A stretch of 46,407 nt of DNA. Source: an uncultured Verrucomicrobia subdivision 3 bacterium (GTDB taxonomy: Bacteria > Verrucomicrobiota > Verrucomicrobiia > Limisphaerales > UBA11358). Below are positions 1 to 8,451 of the stretch, in pieces. The DNA is taken from positions 1 through 46,407 of the forward strand of contig CAIMLG010000198.1 in the NCBI GenBank assembly GCA_903842235.1. Reading direction: 5' to 3'. The notes under the pieces were generated by a model. It saw nothing but the letters and a program-made list of their open reading frames with translations, was not told where the DNA came from and did no database searches. A program made the position numbers and the translations under genes. Position 1 is the first letter of the stretch. Every line of letters starts with the position of its first letter.

Positions 1-245
1 GTATCGAGATTGCTGCCGCCCAACCGCCCGGCGTAAACCGGCCCGAGCGCAGTTTCCTTCCACGGCCTTTGCTCCCCTGGGCCATCGCTCCACTCCGCCA
101 GCACTTGGCGCAGAACCATTCGCATTTCCTGCCGGGCGGTGGGCCGGCGCGGCGCGGTTGCCACCCGGATCAGCACGGGTTGGCCGGGCGGCGGCCGCGG
201 CGGCCGTTGCGGCCATGAGAAGATGGGCGGTTCCGGCGGCTTCAT
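1..245 (-). CDS. Probable Sfp-type 4'-phosphopantetheinyl transferase, N-terminal part (runs off window)
   Basis: The ATG at 245 overlaps the stop of the upstream synthetase gene by four bases (ATGA), so the two are almost certainly translationally coupled. Only the first 81 codons lie in the window. The start is very proline-rich (MKPPEPPIFSWPQRPPRPPP). A basic helix follows (RQEMRMVLRQVLAEW), then WKETALGPVYAGRLGGSNLD. That order, a helical segment followed by a short 'target-GP-hydrophobic' strand leading towards the catalytic core, resembles the first half of Sfp/EntD-like transferases, which put the phosphopantetheine arm on carrier domains. The catalytic acidic motif would lie outside the window, so the family call rests on weak similarity plus context: the neighbour contains a carrier domain that needs this modification. 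The gene itself is well supported; the function is inference. Confidence 0.5.
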   Translation of the reverse strand, partial: MKPPEPPIFSWPQRPPRPPPGQPVLIRVATAPRRPTARQEMRMVLRQVLAEWSDGPGEQRPWKETALGPVYAGRLGGSNLD

Positions 246-3200
246 CTGGTTGGGATGGCCGCGGCGGGCGAACCTTCCCAGATGGTGCTGGGCGGCAGGC
301 GTTCGCCCTTGGCCACCAGGGTCAGCGGCCCCAGCACCGCATCGTCGCCGATGCGCGTGTCGTAAAGAATCGTGCTGCGCGGGCCGACGGTCACTCGTTC
401 GCCGATTTCCACCAGGCCGATTTTCATCACGCGATCCTCGAATAAATGCGTTTGCGGTCCGCTGCAGGCATTGAGTTCCGCGTCGTCGCCGATGCGCACG
501 CAGTCAAATTCGGTGATGTCCGTGGTGTAGAGATAAACGCGTTTCCCGACCCGCGTGCCCAGCAGGCGCAGCGCCCAGGGCAGCATCGGCGTGCCGCGCA
601 GCAGGTCCAGAAAATTCGGCACGGCGAGCGATTCATACAAGTTGGTGATCGCCTCGCTGATCCAGACAAACGGCGTCCACATGGCCGCCGCGCGCGGCCG
701 GTAGCGGCCGATGAACATCCATTTGAGCGCCACCACCATTAAAAATGACGCCAGGCCAAACAGGCAGCCGGCTCCGGCCAGCGCCCCGGCCGCTTGATAG
801 CCCCAGCCGCATTCCTCGGCGACCGGCAGCACCAGGACAATGATCAGGTAGCCGCTCGCAATGACCACCGCCAGCGGCAGCACAATCCGCAGAAATTCCA
901 CGCTGCCCCGGCCCCAGCGGCGGAGCCGGGAAGGACGAAAGGTGAGGGCCTCGGGGAATCCCTGCAAGCCCTCCCGCGCCGGCAGCCGGATCGGCGGCGA
1001 TCCCATCCACGTTTGCCCGGATTGCATGTGTTCGTTCTTGGGGGCGCTGGTTTGCACGCCAATCAGCACATCGTCGGGCACGGTGATGCCGTCGGGAACA
1101 TAGGCCCCATTTCCGATGAAGGAACGATTGCCAACGTGCGTCGGCTTCAACGCCATCCAGCCGGCATGCGATTCGCCGTCGCCCAGCATCGCGCTGTCGG
1201 CGATAAAGCTGTCGTCGCCCAGGCTCAACAGTTCCGGCACCATGCCTTCGGCGGTGGAAATTTCCGCATGGCGGCCGACCTGGGCCCCCAAACACCGCAG
1301 CCAAAGCGGCGCAAACACCGAGGCGTAAAGCCCGTGCAGCACGCGCAGGCTGCAATCCAGAATCAGCGTCATCAGGTTCTTGTGCCAGAACGCGAAGCTG
1401 TTCACGGAAAAGGTTCCGCTGGTCTGCCGGGGCAGCAGCCACCGCAGCCCCGCGGTCAACGCCATGGTCAATCCCACAAACAAGGCGCTGGCCGGAATGG
1501 CCAGCAGGAAGAAAAAGCCAAAGGCGGCCACCGGGTTGACGTGGGATTCAAAGACGTCCAGCGAATGGGCATCCAGCCAGTCAATCAGCATGAACGCCGG
1601 AAAGGTCGGCAGGAAGAACAGCACCGCCACGGCAAAAGCCGTGGCCAATAACGCCACAGCTTGGGCCCAATGCCGGATGAAAGAAATCTTTTGCCGCGCC
1701 GGCAGCGGTTCGATGAATGGTTCAACGGCGACTCGCGCCGGGGCGCCGGCCCAGATCTCGACGGCGGGAACGGTGCGCCCGGCCGCCAGGGCGGATTGGC
1801 CTTTCAACCGGGCGCCTTCGCCCAGCTCGGTGTCGTTTTCCAAAACGGCGTTGGATTCCACCACGCATTCCCGTTTCAGCCGCACTGGTCCGAGGATTAA
1901 TTCTCCGCCCGCGACCCGGGCGTTTTCAATATTCACAAAGGTGCCCAGGCTGACGCCGTCCTCAATCGTCAGCAGTTCCGGCGCGCCCAGCGTGAACGTA
2001 TCAATCATCACCTCGCGGCCAATCCGGGCTCCCAGGGCGCGCAGGAACAGCGGCATCCAGGGCGTGGAGGCGAGCAGAAAATTGTCCGGCAATTCGCAAA
2101 ATTGCTGGCCCAGCCACCAGCGGAAATAGGTGGCGCCCCACAGCGGATAATGGCCGGCTTGCAAGCGCCCGACGACCAGCCGCTTGCCGGCGATGGCGAT
2201 GGCAAAGGTGGCAAACTGAGCCAGCACAAAAGTGCCCAGCGAATACCCGATGGCCCGGGCCACGCTGTCGCCCGCGTCCCCGGTGAAGTAGTGAAACACG
2301 AAAAAGGGCGCAAGCCAGTCGGCCATGTGCAGCAGCACAAAGAACGGAATCACCCCCGCCTGCATCAGGCCGCACAGAAAATGGCGCCGGGTCGAAACCG
2401 CGACGCGTTGGGGCGCGGCGGCGGGCGGCGGTTGCAACCGCCGCCGCTGCATGGCCTGGGCGATTTCCGCCAGCCGGCGTTCGCCATACACCACTTGCAC
2501 GCTCAGCGCCGCATAGCGCGCATCGGCGCGCAAAAGGGACACCAGGCGCGCGGCGAGCAGCGAGTGGCCGCCCAGCTCGTCAAAAAAATCCGCCGTCCGC
2601 CGCCAGCCCCGGCCGGGAAACAGTTTTTGCAGGGCGGCAAACAGCGCGGCCTCATCCTCATTTTGCGGCGCCTCGGTTTCGGTGGCGGCAACGGCGGTTT
2701 TCAGGTGCAGCCGGCGCAAGGCGGGCAGATCGATTTTCCCCGAGGCCAGCCGGGGCAAGGTTTCCACCATTTCAAAATGCGCGGGCACCATGTAAGGCGG
2801 CAGCTGCTGGGCGAGGGCCTGCCGCAGTGGCGCCGGCTCCAGTTGCTGATTCGCCGCCGGGCTGATAAAGCAAACAATCTGGTCGGTTTCGGCCAGCGGC
2901 CGCACGACAGTTGCGGCGGCCGCCACGCCGGGCTGCGCCATTAATTTGGCCGTGATTTCCTCCAGCTCCACGCGGAAGCCGCGGATTTTTACCTGATTGT
3001 CCGTGCGCCCGAAACAATGCACCGGGCCGCCGGGATCGATGCGCGCCAGATCGCCCGTGCGATACATTATGGCCTCGTCCGGTCGAACGGCCGCCGGATT
3101 GGCGACAAACCGATCGGCCGTCAAATCCGGGCGGCCCAGATAGCCTTGGGCCAGGCCCGGGCCGGTGATGCACAGTTCCCCCATTTCCCCCATCGGCCGC

Positions 3201-4207
3201 GGATGGCCCTGTTCGTCCACGACGAGCAGGCCGTAATTGGGCAGGGGCCGGCCGATGGTGACCGGTTCGCCCGGTTGCAATTCCGCGAGGGTGGCGGAGA
3301 CGGAAGTTTCGGTTGGGCCATAGGTGTTGAATACTCTCCGGCCCGGCCGCGTGAGCCGGCTGGCGAGCGATGCGGGGCACGCTTCGCCGCCGAGATTGAT
3401 GAGTCGCACCGTGGGCAGGGGATCATCGACCAAACTCAGCAGGGTCGGCACCGCGTGCAGCACCGTGATCCGTTCGCGGGTGAGCGATTGCGGGAGCAAT
3501 TCCGGGTCGCCGATGAGCGGGGGCGGGGCCAGCCAGAGGGTGGCGCCGACCAGATACGAAATCCAGATTTCCTCAAACGACATGTCGAAGGCGACGGAAA
3601 AACCCTGGTAAACCCGATCCTCTGGGCGCACGCCCAGCACAGAATTTTCGCTCCGGAGGAAATGGCAGATGCTGCGCTGGCTGATGGCAATGCCCTTGGG
3701 TTTGCCGGTGGAGCCGGAGGTGAAAATCACATAGGCCGTGTCGGTCGGCTTGGCGGGACAGCCCGCAAAGGCTAGCGGTTGCTCCGCCAGCAAATCTTCC
3801 ATCGCCCACACCGGAAAAGTAGCTCCCCGCAGACGCGGCAGCCATTCCCGGGTGGTCACCAGGCCGAGGGCTTGGGCGGTTTGCAGACAGGTTGCGATGC
3901 GTTCCGGGGGCGTTTCGGCATCCAACGGCAGCCACGCCGCGCCGCTTTGGGTGATGCCAGCTTGCGTGATCAGCAAGTCGGCTCCGCGCGGCAGAAACAG
4001 TCCCACGACCTTGCCTCGCGTGGCTCCGCGCGCTTGCAGTGCCGCGCCCACGGTCTGGCTGGCGGCGAGCAATTGGGCGTAGGAAACCGTGCGTTGCCCC
4101 CAGATCAAGGCGGGCTGATCCGGCTGACGGTTCGCCGTGCTCGCAAGCAGGTCGACGAGACATTCATCGCGCAGGAAATCCGGCCGTTCGGGCCCGCGCA
4201 AAATCAT
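242..4207 (-). CDS. Pls-like single-module NRPS: A-T domains plus six TM segments and three LbH-like domains (poly-amino-acid synthetase)
   Basis: Residue numbers count from the ATG at 4207. The adenylation domain shows A3 FTSGSTGKPKG (~162), A5 NTYGPTET (~294), A7 YRTGDL (~382), A8 GRTDNQVKIRGFRVELEE (~400) and A10 LASGK with K491. A carrier domain follows with ELGGHSLLAA (Ser549). There is no condensation or thioesterase domain. Instead six predicted membrane segments in three pairs (~612-675, 848-922, 1104-1162) alternate with three soluble hexapeptide-repeat-like domains (~717-827, 967-1077, 1207-1317). This is the known layout of Streptomyces epsilon-poly-L-lysine synthetase Pls, in which the tandem C-terminal domains join free and carrier-bound amino acids. 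The frame stays open to a TTG at 4336, but that start has no Shine-Dalgarno, whereas the ATG at 4207 gives 1321 residues, close to the ~1319 of Pls from memory. The product should be a membrane enzyme making an amino-acid homopolymer; the polymer itself is unknown. Confidence 0.85.
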   Translation of the reverse strand: MILRGPERPDFLRDECLVDLLASTANRQPDQPALIWGQRTVSYAQLLAASQTVGAALQARGATRGKVVGLFLPRGADLLITQAGITQSGAAWLPLDAETPPERIATCLQTAQALGLVTTREWLPRLRGATFPVWAMEDLLAEQPLAFAGCPAKPTDTAYVIFTSGSTGKPKGIAISQRSICHFLRSENSVLGVRPEDRVYQGFSVAFDMSFEEIWISYLVGATLWLAPPPLIGDPELLPQSLTRERITVLHAVPTLLSLVDDPLPTVRLINLGGEACPASLASRLTRPGRRVFNTYGPTETSVSATLAELQPGEPVTIGRPLPNYGLLVVDEQGHPRPMGEMGELCITGPGLAQGYLGRPDLTADRFVANPAAVRPDEAIMYRTGDLARIDPGGPVHCFGRTDNQVKIRGFRVELEEITAKLMAQPGVAAAATVVRPLAETDQIVCFISPAANQQLEPAPLRQALAQQLPPYMVPAHFEMVETLPRLASGKIDLPALRRLHLKTAVAATETEAPQNEDEAALFAALQKLFPGRGWRRTADFFDELGGHSLLAARLVSLLRADARYAALSVQVVYGERRLAEIAQAMQRRRLQPPPAAAPQRVAVSTRRHFLCGLMQAGVIPFFVLLHMADWLAPFFVFHYFTGDAGDSVARAIGYSLGTFVLAQFATFAIAIAGKRLVVGRLQAGHYPLWGATYFRWWLGQQFCELPDNFLLASTPWMPLFLRALGARIGREVMIDTFTLGAPELLTIEDGVSLGTFVNIENARVAGGELILGPVRLKRECVVESNAVLENDTELGEGARLKGQSALAAGRTVPAVEIWAGAPARVAVEPFIEPLPARQKISFIRHWAQAVALLATAFAVAVLFFLPTFPAFMLIDWLDAHSLDVFESHVNPVAAFGFFFLLAIPASALFVGLTMALTAGLRWLLPRQTSGTFSVNSFAFWHKNLMTLILDCSLRVLHGLYASVFAPLWLRCLGAQVGRHAEISTAEGMVPELLSLGDDSFIADSAMLGDGESHAGWMALKPTHVGNRSFIGNGAYVPDGITVPDDVLIGVQTSAPKNEHMQSGQTWMGSPPIRLPAREGLQGFPEALTFRPSRLRRWGRGSVEFLRIVLPLAVVIASGYLIIVLVLPVAEECGWGYQAAGALAGAGCLFGLASFLMVVALKWMFIGRYRPRAAAMWTPFVWISEAITNLYESLAVPNFLDLLRGTPMLPWALRLLGTRVGKRVYLYTTDITEFDCVRIGDDAELNACSGPQTHLFEDRVMKIGLVEIGERVTVGPRSTILYDTRIGDDAVLGPLTLVAKGERLPPSTIWEGSPAAAIPTR

Positions 4208-4431
4208 TCCGCTGGCCGCTTCAGGCAGGGCCTGGGCTTCCAGCCGATCCCATTTGATTGATCCGCCCGTAGCGGCGGCGTGGTCCAGAGGTGACACAGC
4301 AGTTTGGGATGCTTCGACCCCACCGAACAGACGCAACCAGCCAGGGCTTTGGTTACTCTTGTTTGGACGGTTTTTGGGTGGGGGATTGGGGTGAATGCAA
4401 CCGGCCGAGCCCGGGCGGCAGGTCTTCCGGC

Positions 4432-6705
4432 TTACTTCAAACGATAGCAGCCGTAAAGTTGCACCCGGTGGAATATCCGCCCGTCGTCGATCGGGATCTC
4501 GCGGAGGCCGAGATTGGTTACGCTTTCAAATTGTGCCGTCAGAAACTCCGGCGCCGCCTTGGGCGCGGGAATCTCCCGGTAGCCCACCGGCTGGCCCTGG
4601 AGCCATTTCCAGAGCCAGCCCGGTTCGAGCTTGTAGTATTCCACATGATCCACATAGACGGCGTTTTGCCCGACCCGATGTTTGCGATAATCGTATTCAT
4701 CCCAGAAATAAAACTGGCTGCTGGGAACCTGGCCGAGAAAACAATAGACCAGCGGGGTGGGGGACCCAACGGCACTCCGGGCGGCGGGCGAATAAAAGGA
4801 GTAAAGCCCGGTGGTGCCGTAGCCGTCGGCGATGATAAAAGCGCCGGGATCGAATTGCTGGCGCTCGGCCTCCACCACCAGCGCGGTTTCCCGCCAGCCG
4901 CGCGAGCGGTGGGCAATGTCCACATCGCCCGGCAGCTTCGCCGCGAAGAGTTTGGTCAGGCCCGTGTCATGCATCAGCGCCACCACGGGCAGCCCGAGGA
5001 GCAAACCGGCGATCAGCAGGCGCTTGGCGGCCACCGGTCGGGTCTGCCAGTAAAGCGCGCCCAGGCAGAACAGCGGCGGGATGGCCGCCACCGGCCAATT
5101 GCCCTGCACGCGGGAATGCAGGCTAAACAGCCAATAGCCGAAAAACAGCGGCGCACCCATGCAGGCCAGAAACAGCCACAGCGGTTTTTCTTTCCGATAT
5201 TTCCAAACCGCCACGCTGGCCCACAGCATGGCAAAAAAGAAAACCGGATTCAGCAGCCCGGCCTGCGCGCCGAGGAATTCCCAGAAATATTTCAGCGTAG
5301 GCTCCCAATGTTTGTCGAGTTCCGCATTGCCGGCGACGTGAATGAGCGTGACCCAGTGGTTCTGCGTGTTCCAGATGATCACCGGCAAGGTGCCGAGCGC
5401 GAACACCCCCAGCGCCAGCCACGGGCCCGCTTTGCGTAGGTGCCCGCGCGCCGCCGGTTGCAGCGCGAAATAAATCCCCCAGCAGACGAGTTGCAGCGCG
5501 GCGGTGTATTTGCACAGGAAGCCCAAACCGATGGCCAGGCCCGCCAGCAGCCAATCGCGCGTTTTGGCGTCGGGCTGTAGGGCGCGCCAGCCGGCGAAGG
5601 TGCCCGCCAGCCAGCACAGCACCAGCGGCGGATCAATCGTCATCAGCACCGAACCCACGCTCAGCAGCGGGGTGGCGAGCATGGCGATGAGCGCCCAGAA
5701 CGCCGTGCGCGGGCTGGCTTCGCGCGCCAGAAACCGCAGCACCATGAAGCCCATGATCGCCGCGATCAGTGGCGAGCAGAAGCGCACGCCGAATTCCGTG
5801 TCGCCGCCGATGACCGTGCCAAGTTTTTGCAGGAACGCGATGCCCAGCGGCTTGCTGTAATAGGAAAGCGCCAGATGCTTGGACCACGTCCATTGATACG
5901 CCTCGTCGCCGCTCAAGTTCAACGGGCCGCTCGCGAGATAAATCCACCGCGCCACCAGCGCGAGGACAATCACGCCATAGCCGAGATGCAGCCATTCGAT
6001 TTCTGATTTCTGATTTCCAATTTCCGATTTCTCCCAGGTCTTGGGGGGATTCATCAGGTCGGGCAGGCGGGCGTGCCAGGCGGGAAAGACCTTTCGTCCC
6101 GCAAAATTCCAGACCGACCGCAGCGCCACCGTCAGCGCCACGGCATAGCCCGCGCCCAGAATGGCGCCCGCCAGCACATCGCTGGGATAATGCACGCCGT
6201 TATAGACGCGGGAAAACGCCACCGCGCCGGCAAACAAGAAGAGCAGCCAGCCGCGCCGCCGGTAAAACAGGAACACCACCATCGCCACGGCGAAATTGTT
6301 GGCCGCGTGCGCCGAAGGCATGCTGCGCCGGTTGGCTTGCGGCGGCAGCGAGCCGTCGGGCCGGGGGGCGAGGTAACCGGCCCCGACTTTGAAATCATGC
6401 GTGTCCGTCAGGTAGAGCCGGGCGTCGGGCTGGGTGACATAGGGTCGCGGGCGCAACACGGATTTTTTGACCGTGTTCACGATCAAGCCGTCGCCCACCG
6501 ACACCACTAAAACCAGCAGCAGGGCGCACAGTTTCAGCCGGGGCGAACCCCAAATGAGCACCGCGAGCACGGCCAGCACCACGGCCGCCAGCCACGGCAA
6601 GCCATAACCGCTCAAGCGCGGCATGAGCCAGTCGAAAAACGGATTGGCCAGCGCGCGGTTGATGAAATCAAATAGCGCGGTGTCGAGCGAAAGCAGCCAG
6701 TGCAT
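4432..6705 (-). CDS. Fusion membrane protein: PAP2-family phosphatase + GT39/ArnT-like glycosyltransferase
   Basis: This is a 757-residue polytopic membrane protein from two families. The N-terminal ~215 residues are a PAP2 phosphatase with all three signature blocks: KSVLRPRP (~81), PSAHAAN (~130) and SRVYNGVHYPSD (~165). Such enzymes remove phosphate from lipids such as undecaprenyl pyrophosphate or phosphatidate. After a short linker (~218-238) comes a glycosyltransferase-39/ArnT-like domain. Its first loop carries GDEAYQWTWSKHLALSYY with the acidic pair typical of polyprenyl-phosphate-sugar-dependent transferases, followed by many hydrophobic helices. I chose the ATG at 6705, just before the first membrane segment; the frame is open to 6807 but the extra 34 residues look non-native. 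A plausible role is transfer of a sugar from a polyprenyl carrier with recycling of that carrier. The next gene in the same direction is the Pls-like synthetase, 224 bases away. Confidence 0.8.
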   Translation of the reverse strand: MHWLLSLDTALFDFINRALANPFFDWLMPRLSGYGLPWLAAVVLAVLAVLIWGSPRLKLCALLLVLVVSVGDGLIVNTVKKSVLRPRPYVTQPDARLYLTDTHDFKVGAGYLAPRPDGSLPPQANRRSMPSAHAANNFAVAMVVFLFYRRRGWLLFLFAGAVAFSRVYNGVHYPSDVLAGAILGAGYAVALTVALRSVWNFAGRKVFPAWHARLPDLMNPPKTWEKSEIGNQKSEIEWLHLGYGVIVLALVARWIYLASGPLNLSGDEAYQWTWSKHLALSYYSKPLGIAFLQKLGTVIGGDTEFGVRFCSPLIAAIMGFMVLRFLAREASPRTAFWALIAMLATPLLSVGSVLMTIDPPLVLCWLAGTFAGWRALQPDAKTRDWLLAGLAIGLGFLCKYTAALQLVCWGIYFALQPAARGHLRKAGPWLALGVFALGTLPVIIWNTQNHWVTLIHVAGNAELDKHWEPTLKYFWEFLGAQAGLLNPVFFFAMLWASVAVWKYRKEKPLWLFLACMGAPLFFGYWLFSLHSRVQGNWPVAAIPPLFCLGALYWQTRPVAAKRLLIAGLLLGLPVVALMHDTGLTKLFAAKLPGDVDIAHRSRGWRETALVVEAERQQFDPGAFIIADGYGTTGLYSFYSPAARSAVGSPTPLVYCFLGQVPSSQFYFWDEYDYRKHRVGQNAVYVDHVEYYKLEPGWLWKWLQGQPVGYREIPAPKAAPEFLTAQFESVTNLGLREIPIDDGRIFHRVQLYGCYRLK
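5998..6032. repeat. Short tandem repeat encoding the PAP2/GT39 linker
   Basis: The unit GATTTCT/GATTTCC is repeated with small variations over about 35 bases. On the minus strand it is read in frame as KSEIGNQKSEI, in the junction between the two domains of the fusion. I recall the phrase GNQKSEI from translated intergenic repeats in Verrucomicrobia- and Planctomycetes-like genomes, so this may be a dispersed repeat captured inside a gene. The repetition is visible directly; the family membership is from memory. Confidence 0.6.
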
Positions 6706-6869
6706 CGCCGCCAGTGTAGCGGTAATAATTCTGGCGGAAAACTCAATTGCGTTGGCTCTGAGGAGGGGGTGATGAACGTTGGCTGGGGACCGACGCCAAA
6801 ACCCCACCGCCGCAGCCGTGGTTAGACCCGAATTTCGAACTGAAAACGGCAGTTAATCCGGGGAAGCCG

Positions 6870-7040
6870 GTGACGGCCGCGCGCCAACAGCGGGGCTGAA
6901 GCCCGCGCCGTCCCAACGCTGGCGCGAGGTTTGGTGCGACCCCGCTAACGCGCAGCGTTTGGACTGCGTGCGATTTATCGCCGCTTTCCCCGTGCCGGCA
7001 CGTCCAAGGCGACCGCCAACTTCGGAATTCGGGTGAAATG
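6870..7040. repeat. GC-rich dispersed intergenic repeat (putative)
   Basis: The stretch contains phrases such as AGCGTTTGGACTGCGTGCGA followed by ATTTATCGCCGCTTTCC and ends near CAACTTCGGAATTCGGGT. A close relative of the last phrase, CCACTTCGGGATTCGGGT, occurs again near 30955-30975 in another intergenic region. It is not a tandem array. I recall similar 'TTTGGA-TGCG-CGCCGCTTT' blocks from intergenic regions of Pedosphaera-like genomes. Boundaries are approximate. Confidence 0.4.
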
Positions 7041-7469
7041 GAAGTTCCTCCCGCGCGGAAGGCGTTCATTTTGGAAAAAAACCGCGGATATTTTTGCCGG
7101 TTCCTGGTTTTGTTACCGCAGCGCCGATCCGCGCCAGTTGCGGTTGGCCTCCCGCTTTCCGCGCTGCGCCTTTTGCGCCTCCCTGTCCTGGCCCTGGAAT
7201 AGTAACTAATGTATATATACTAATCGATACTGTATTTGCTTGCCCTCCCGGTGGCGGGGGTGTAACCTGTCTCAGGTTTTAAAAATGCGCCGCCGCCGTT
7301 TCCGGGGTGCGCGGGTCGGCTAGCCGATCTTTGACATATTGGAATTGCATCCGGCTCGCGCCCCCAGCGGCTGGCCAGCGTGGTTTCGTCAAAACGCGGG
7401 GAGCGTTTCTCTCCTGGGGGAGTAGCGACAGCGGCTATGGCGGGTGAGGGCGGACGTTTCAAAACCAAT

Positions 7470-7504
7470 TACTTTTTTGTGTCCTTGGTGCCTTTGAGAA
7501 CCAA
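7470..7504. repeat. Dispersed repeat phrase ('gtgtccttggtgcctttgag')
   Basis: On the minus strand this reads CTCAAAGGCACCAAGGACAC followed by an A-rich run. I recognise the phrase from many environmental bacterial genomes as a recurrent intergenic repeat. It is AT-richer than its surroundings and encodes nothing convincing. Confidence 0.45.
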
Positions 7505-7570
7505 TGCGCTGGTTCGTTTTTTGCCACGGCGCCGCCGTTGCCAGCCTTCCCTTCCGGGTGAACCGGCGAT

Positions 7571-7620
7571 TGTTTGTCTGTGCTGGTTATCCGTGTTGAT
7601 CCATCTGTGGCCATCCGGGG
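7571..7620. repeat. Dispersed repeat phrase ('atccgtgttgatccatctgt')
   Basis: On the minus strand this reads ACAGATGGATCAACACGGAT followed by AACCAGCACAGACAAACA. It is a second recurrent intergenic phrase recognised from environmental genomes, 66 bases from the previous one. A 98-residue open frame at 7469-7765 is simply the translation of these two repeats. Confidence 0.45.
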
Positions 7621-7889
7621 TTGAACGGCATTTTCCATGGAATCGAAAGGTTGGTGAATCGGAAAACGGACCGCCGGAAAAAATGCCTCTCCACGGTCCG
7701 GAAACGGTCCTTCTTTTGCACTGATCCATATAAGCGAAAAATAGCTTATTTATTGGGAAATTCAAGGATAATTGGCGTAAATCGGCTTAAATTTCGGGTG
7801 GTGGCGTATCATTTAACTGACAGTTTCTATGACAGTCTCTTCCACAGTCTCTTCCTGCCAATTGTAGACTGCCGGCTGGCTGGACCGGA

Positions 7890-7918
7890 CGAAAATCCGA
7901 AGGAGGAAATTTTCGGAT
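7890..7918 (-). terminator. Possible intrinsic terminator of the small-gene island
   Basis: On the minus strand a 7-bp perfect stem (ATCCGAA / TTCGGAT, 10-base loop) is followed by TTTTCG. It lies about 65 bases beyond the stop of the last minus-strand gene of the island. The stem is short and the T tract is only four bases. Confidence 0.35.
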
Positions 7919-7983
7919 GAGGGGCCTGGGCCGGGGCATGTGATAATCTGGTGAGGGGGGCGGGTGATTTCGAGAAATCCTGA

Positions 7984-8451
7984 TTATATTCCAGCGGCGG
8001 GATGGTCGATCGGGTGCTGATTCGCATTGGCCCAGTATTTTTCCTCGGAACCGCGCATCATCAAAAGATGCGCGATAACCTCGTCGGTCGGACACATGAC
8101 TCCAGCCCATGTATTGCCATAATAGCCGATGGGATGGAGGCAAAGGGCGCACAACCAGTAGGAACCCTCCTCACGATCACGCAGCGCGATCGTGGGTCGG
8201 CCTTTCCGGAACAGGTAGGTCACCTGACTGCGCTTGCTGGTTTCGGAAAAATGGCCGGTCAGTTGGTATAACTCAAAATCATTGGTGGAGATCAAGCCGG
8301 CGGGTTTTTTCTGGGCTTTTTGTTCGGCTTCAATCGGCCAGGCTTGAGCCGCTTCCAATGTTCGAAGGGTAAAATTCAATCGATTTTCCGGCTCAAAGCC
8401 AAAACGGGCGCGACCCGACTGGTCCCGAAAAACAGACACCCTGCCCATCAT
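7984..8451 (-). CDS. Hypothetical protein with Cys/His-rich C-terminal segment
   Basis: This 155-residue protein is not recognised. Its ATG at 8451 overlaps the stop of the upstream gene (ATGATG/TGA arrangement), and GGAG lies about 9 bases upstream, so translational coupling is likely. The C-terminal half contains YWLCALCLHPIGYYG, then VMCP, then NANQHPIDH; the CxxC, the later Cys and the His residues could bind a metal, but the spacing matches no zinc ribbon I know. There is no signal peptide and no membrane segment. It is the last of four small genes read in the same direction, in DNA of lower GC than its neighbours, which suggests acquired accessory genes. Confidence 0.6.
   Translation of the reverse strand: MMGRVSVFRDQSGRARFGFEPENRLNFTLRTLEAAQAWPIEAEQKAQKKPAGLISTNDFELYQLTGHFSETSKRSQVTYLFRKGRPTIALRDREEGSYWLCALCLHPIGYYGNTWAGVMCPTDEVIAHLLMMRGSEEKYWANANQHPIDHPAAGI

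Larger units (their letters stand above)
6706..7983. other. Intergenic region with dispersed repeat phrases, no convincing gene
   Basis: About 1.3 kb lies between the fusion gene and the small-gene island. Open frames here are short, change strand and look like translated repeats. Visible content: a GC-rich block around 6870-7040, an AT-rich patch around 7200-7235 with the palindrome GTATATATAC at 7211-7220 flanked by ACTAAT repeats, and two repeat phrases near 7470 and 7571. The stretch from about 7700 onward has clearly lower GC than the genes to the left. Confidence 0.6.

Noticed and set aside
7469..7765. 98-residue minus-strand open frame
   Set aside because: It is the translation of two dispersed intergenic repeat phrases; not a protein family.
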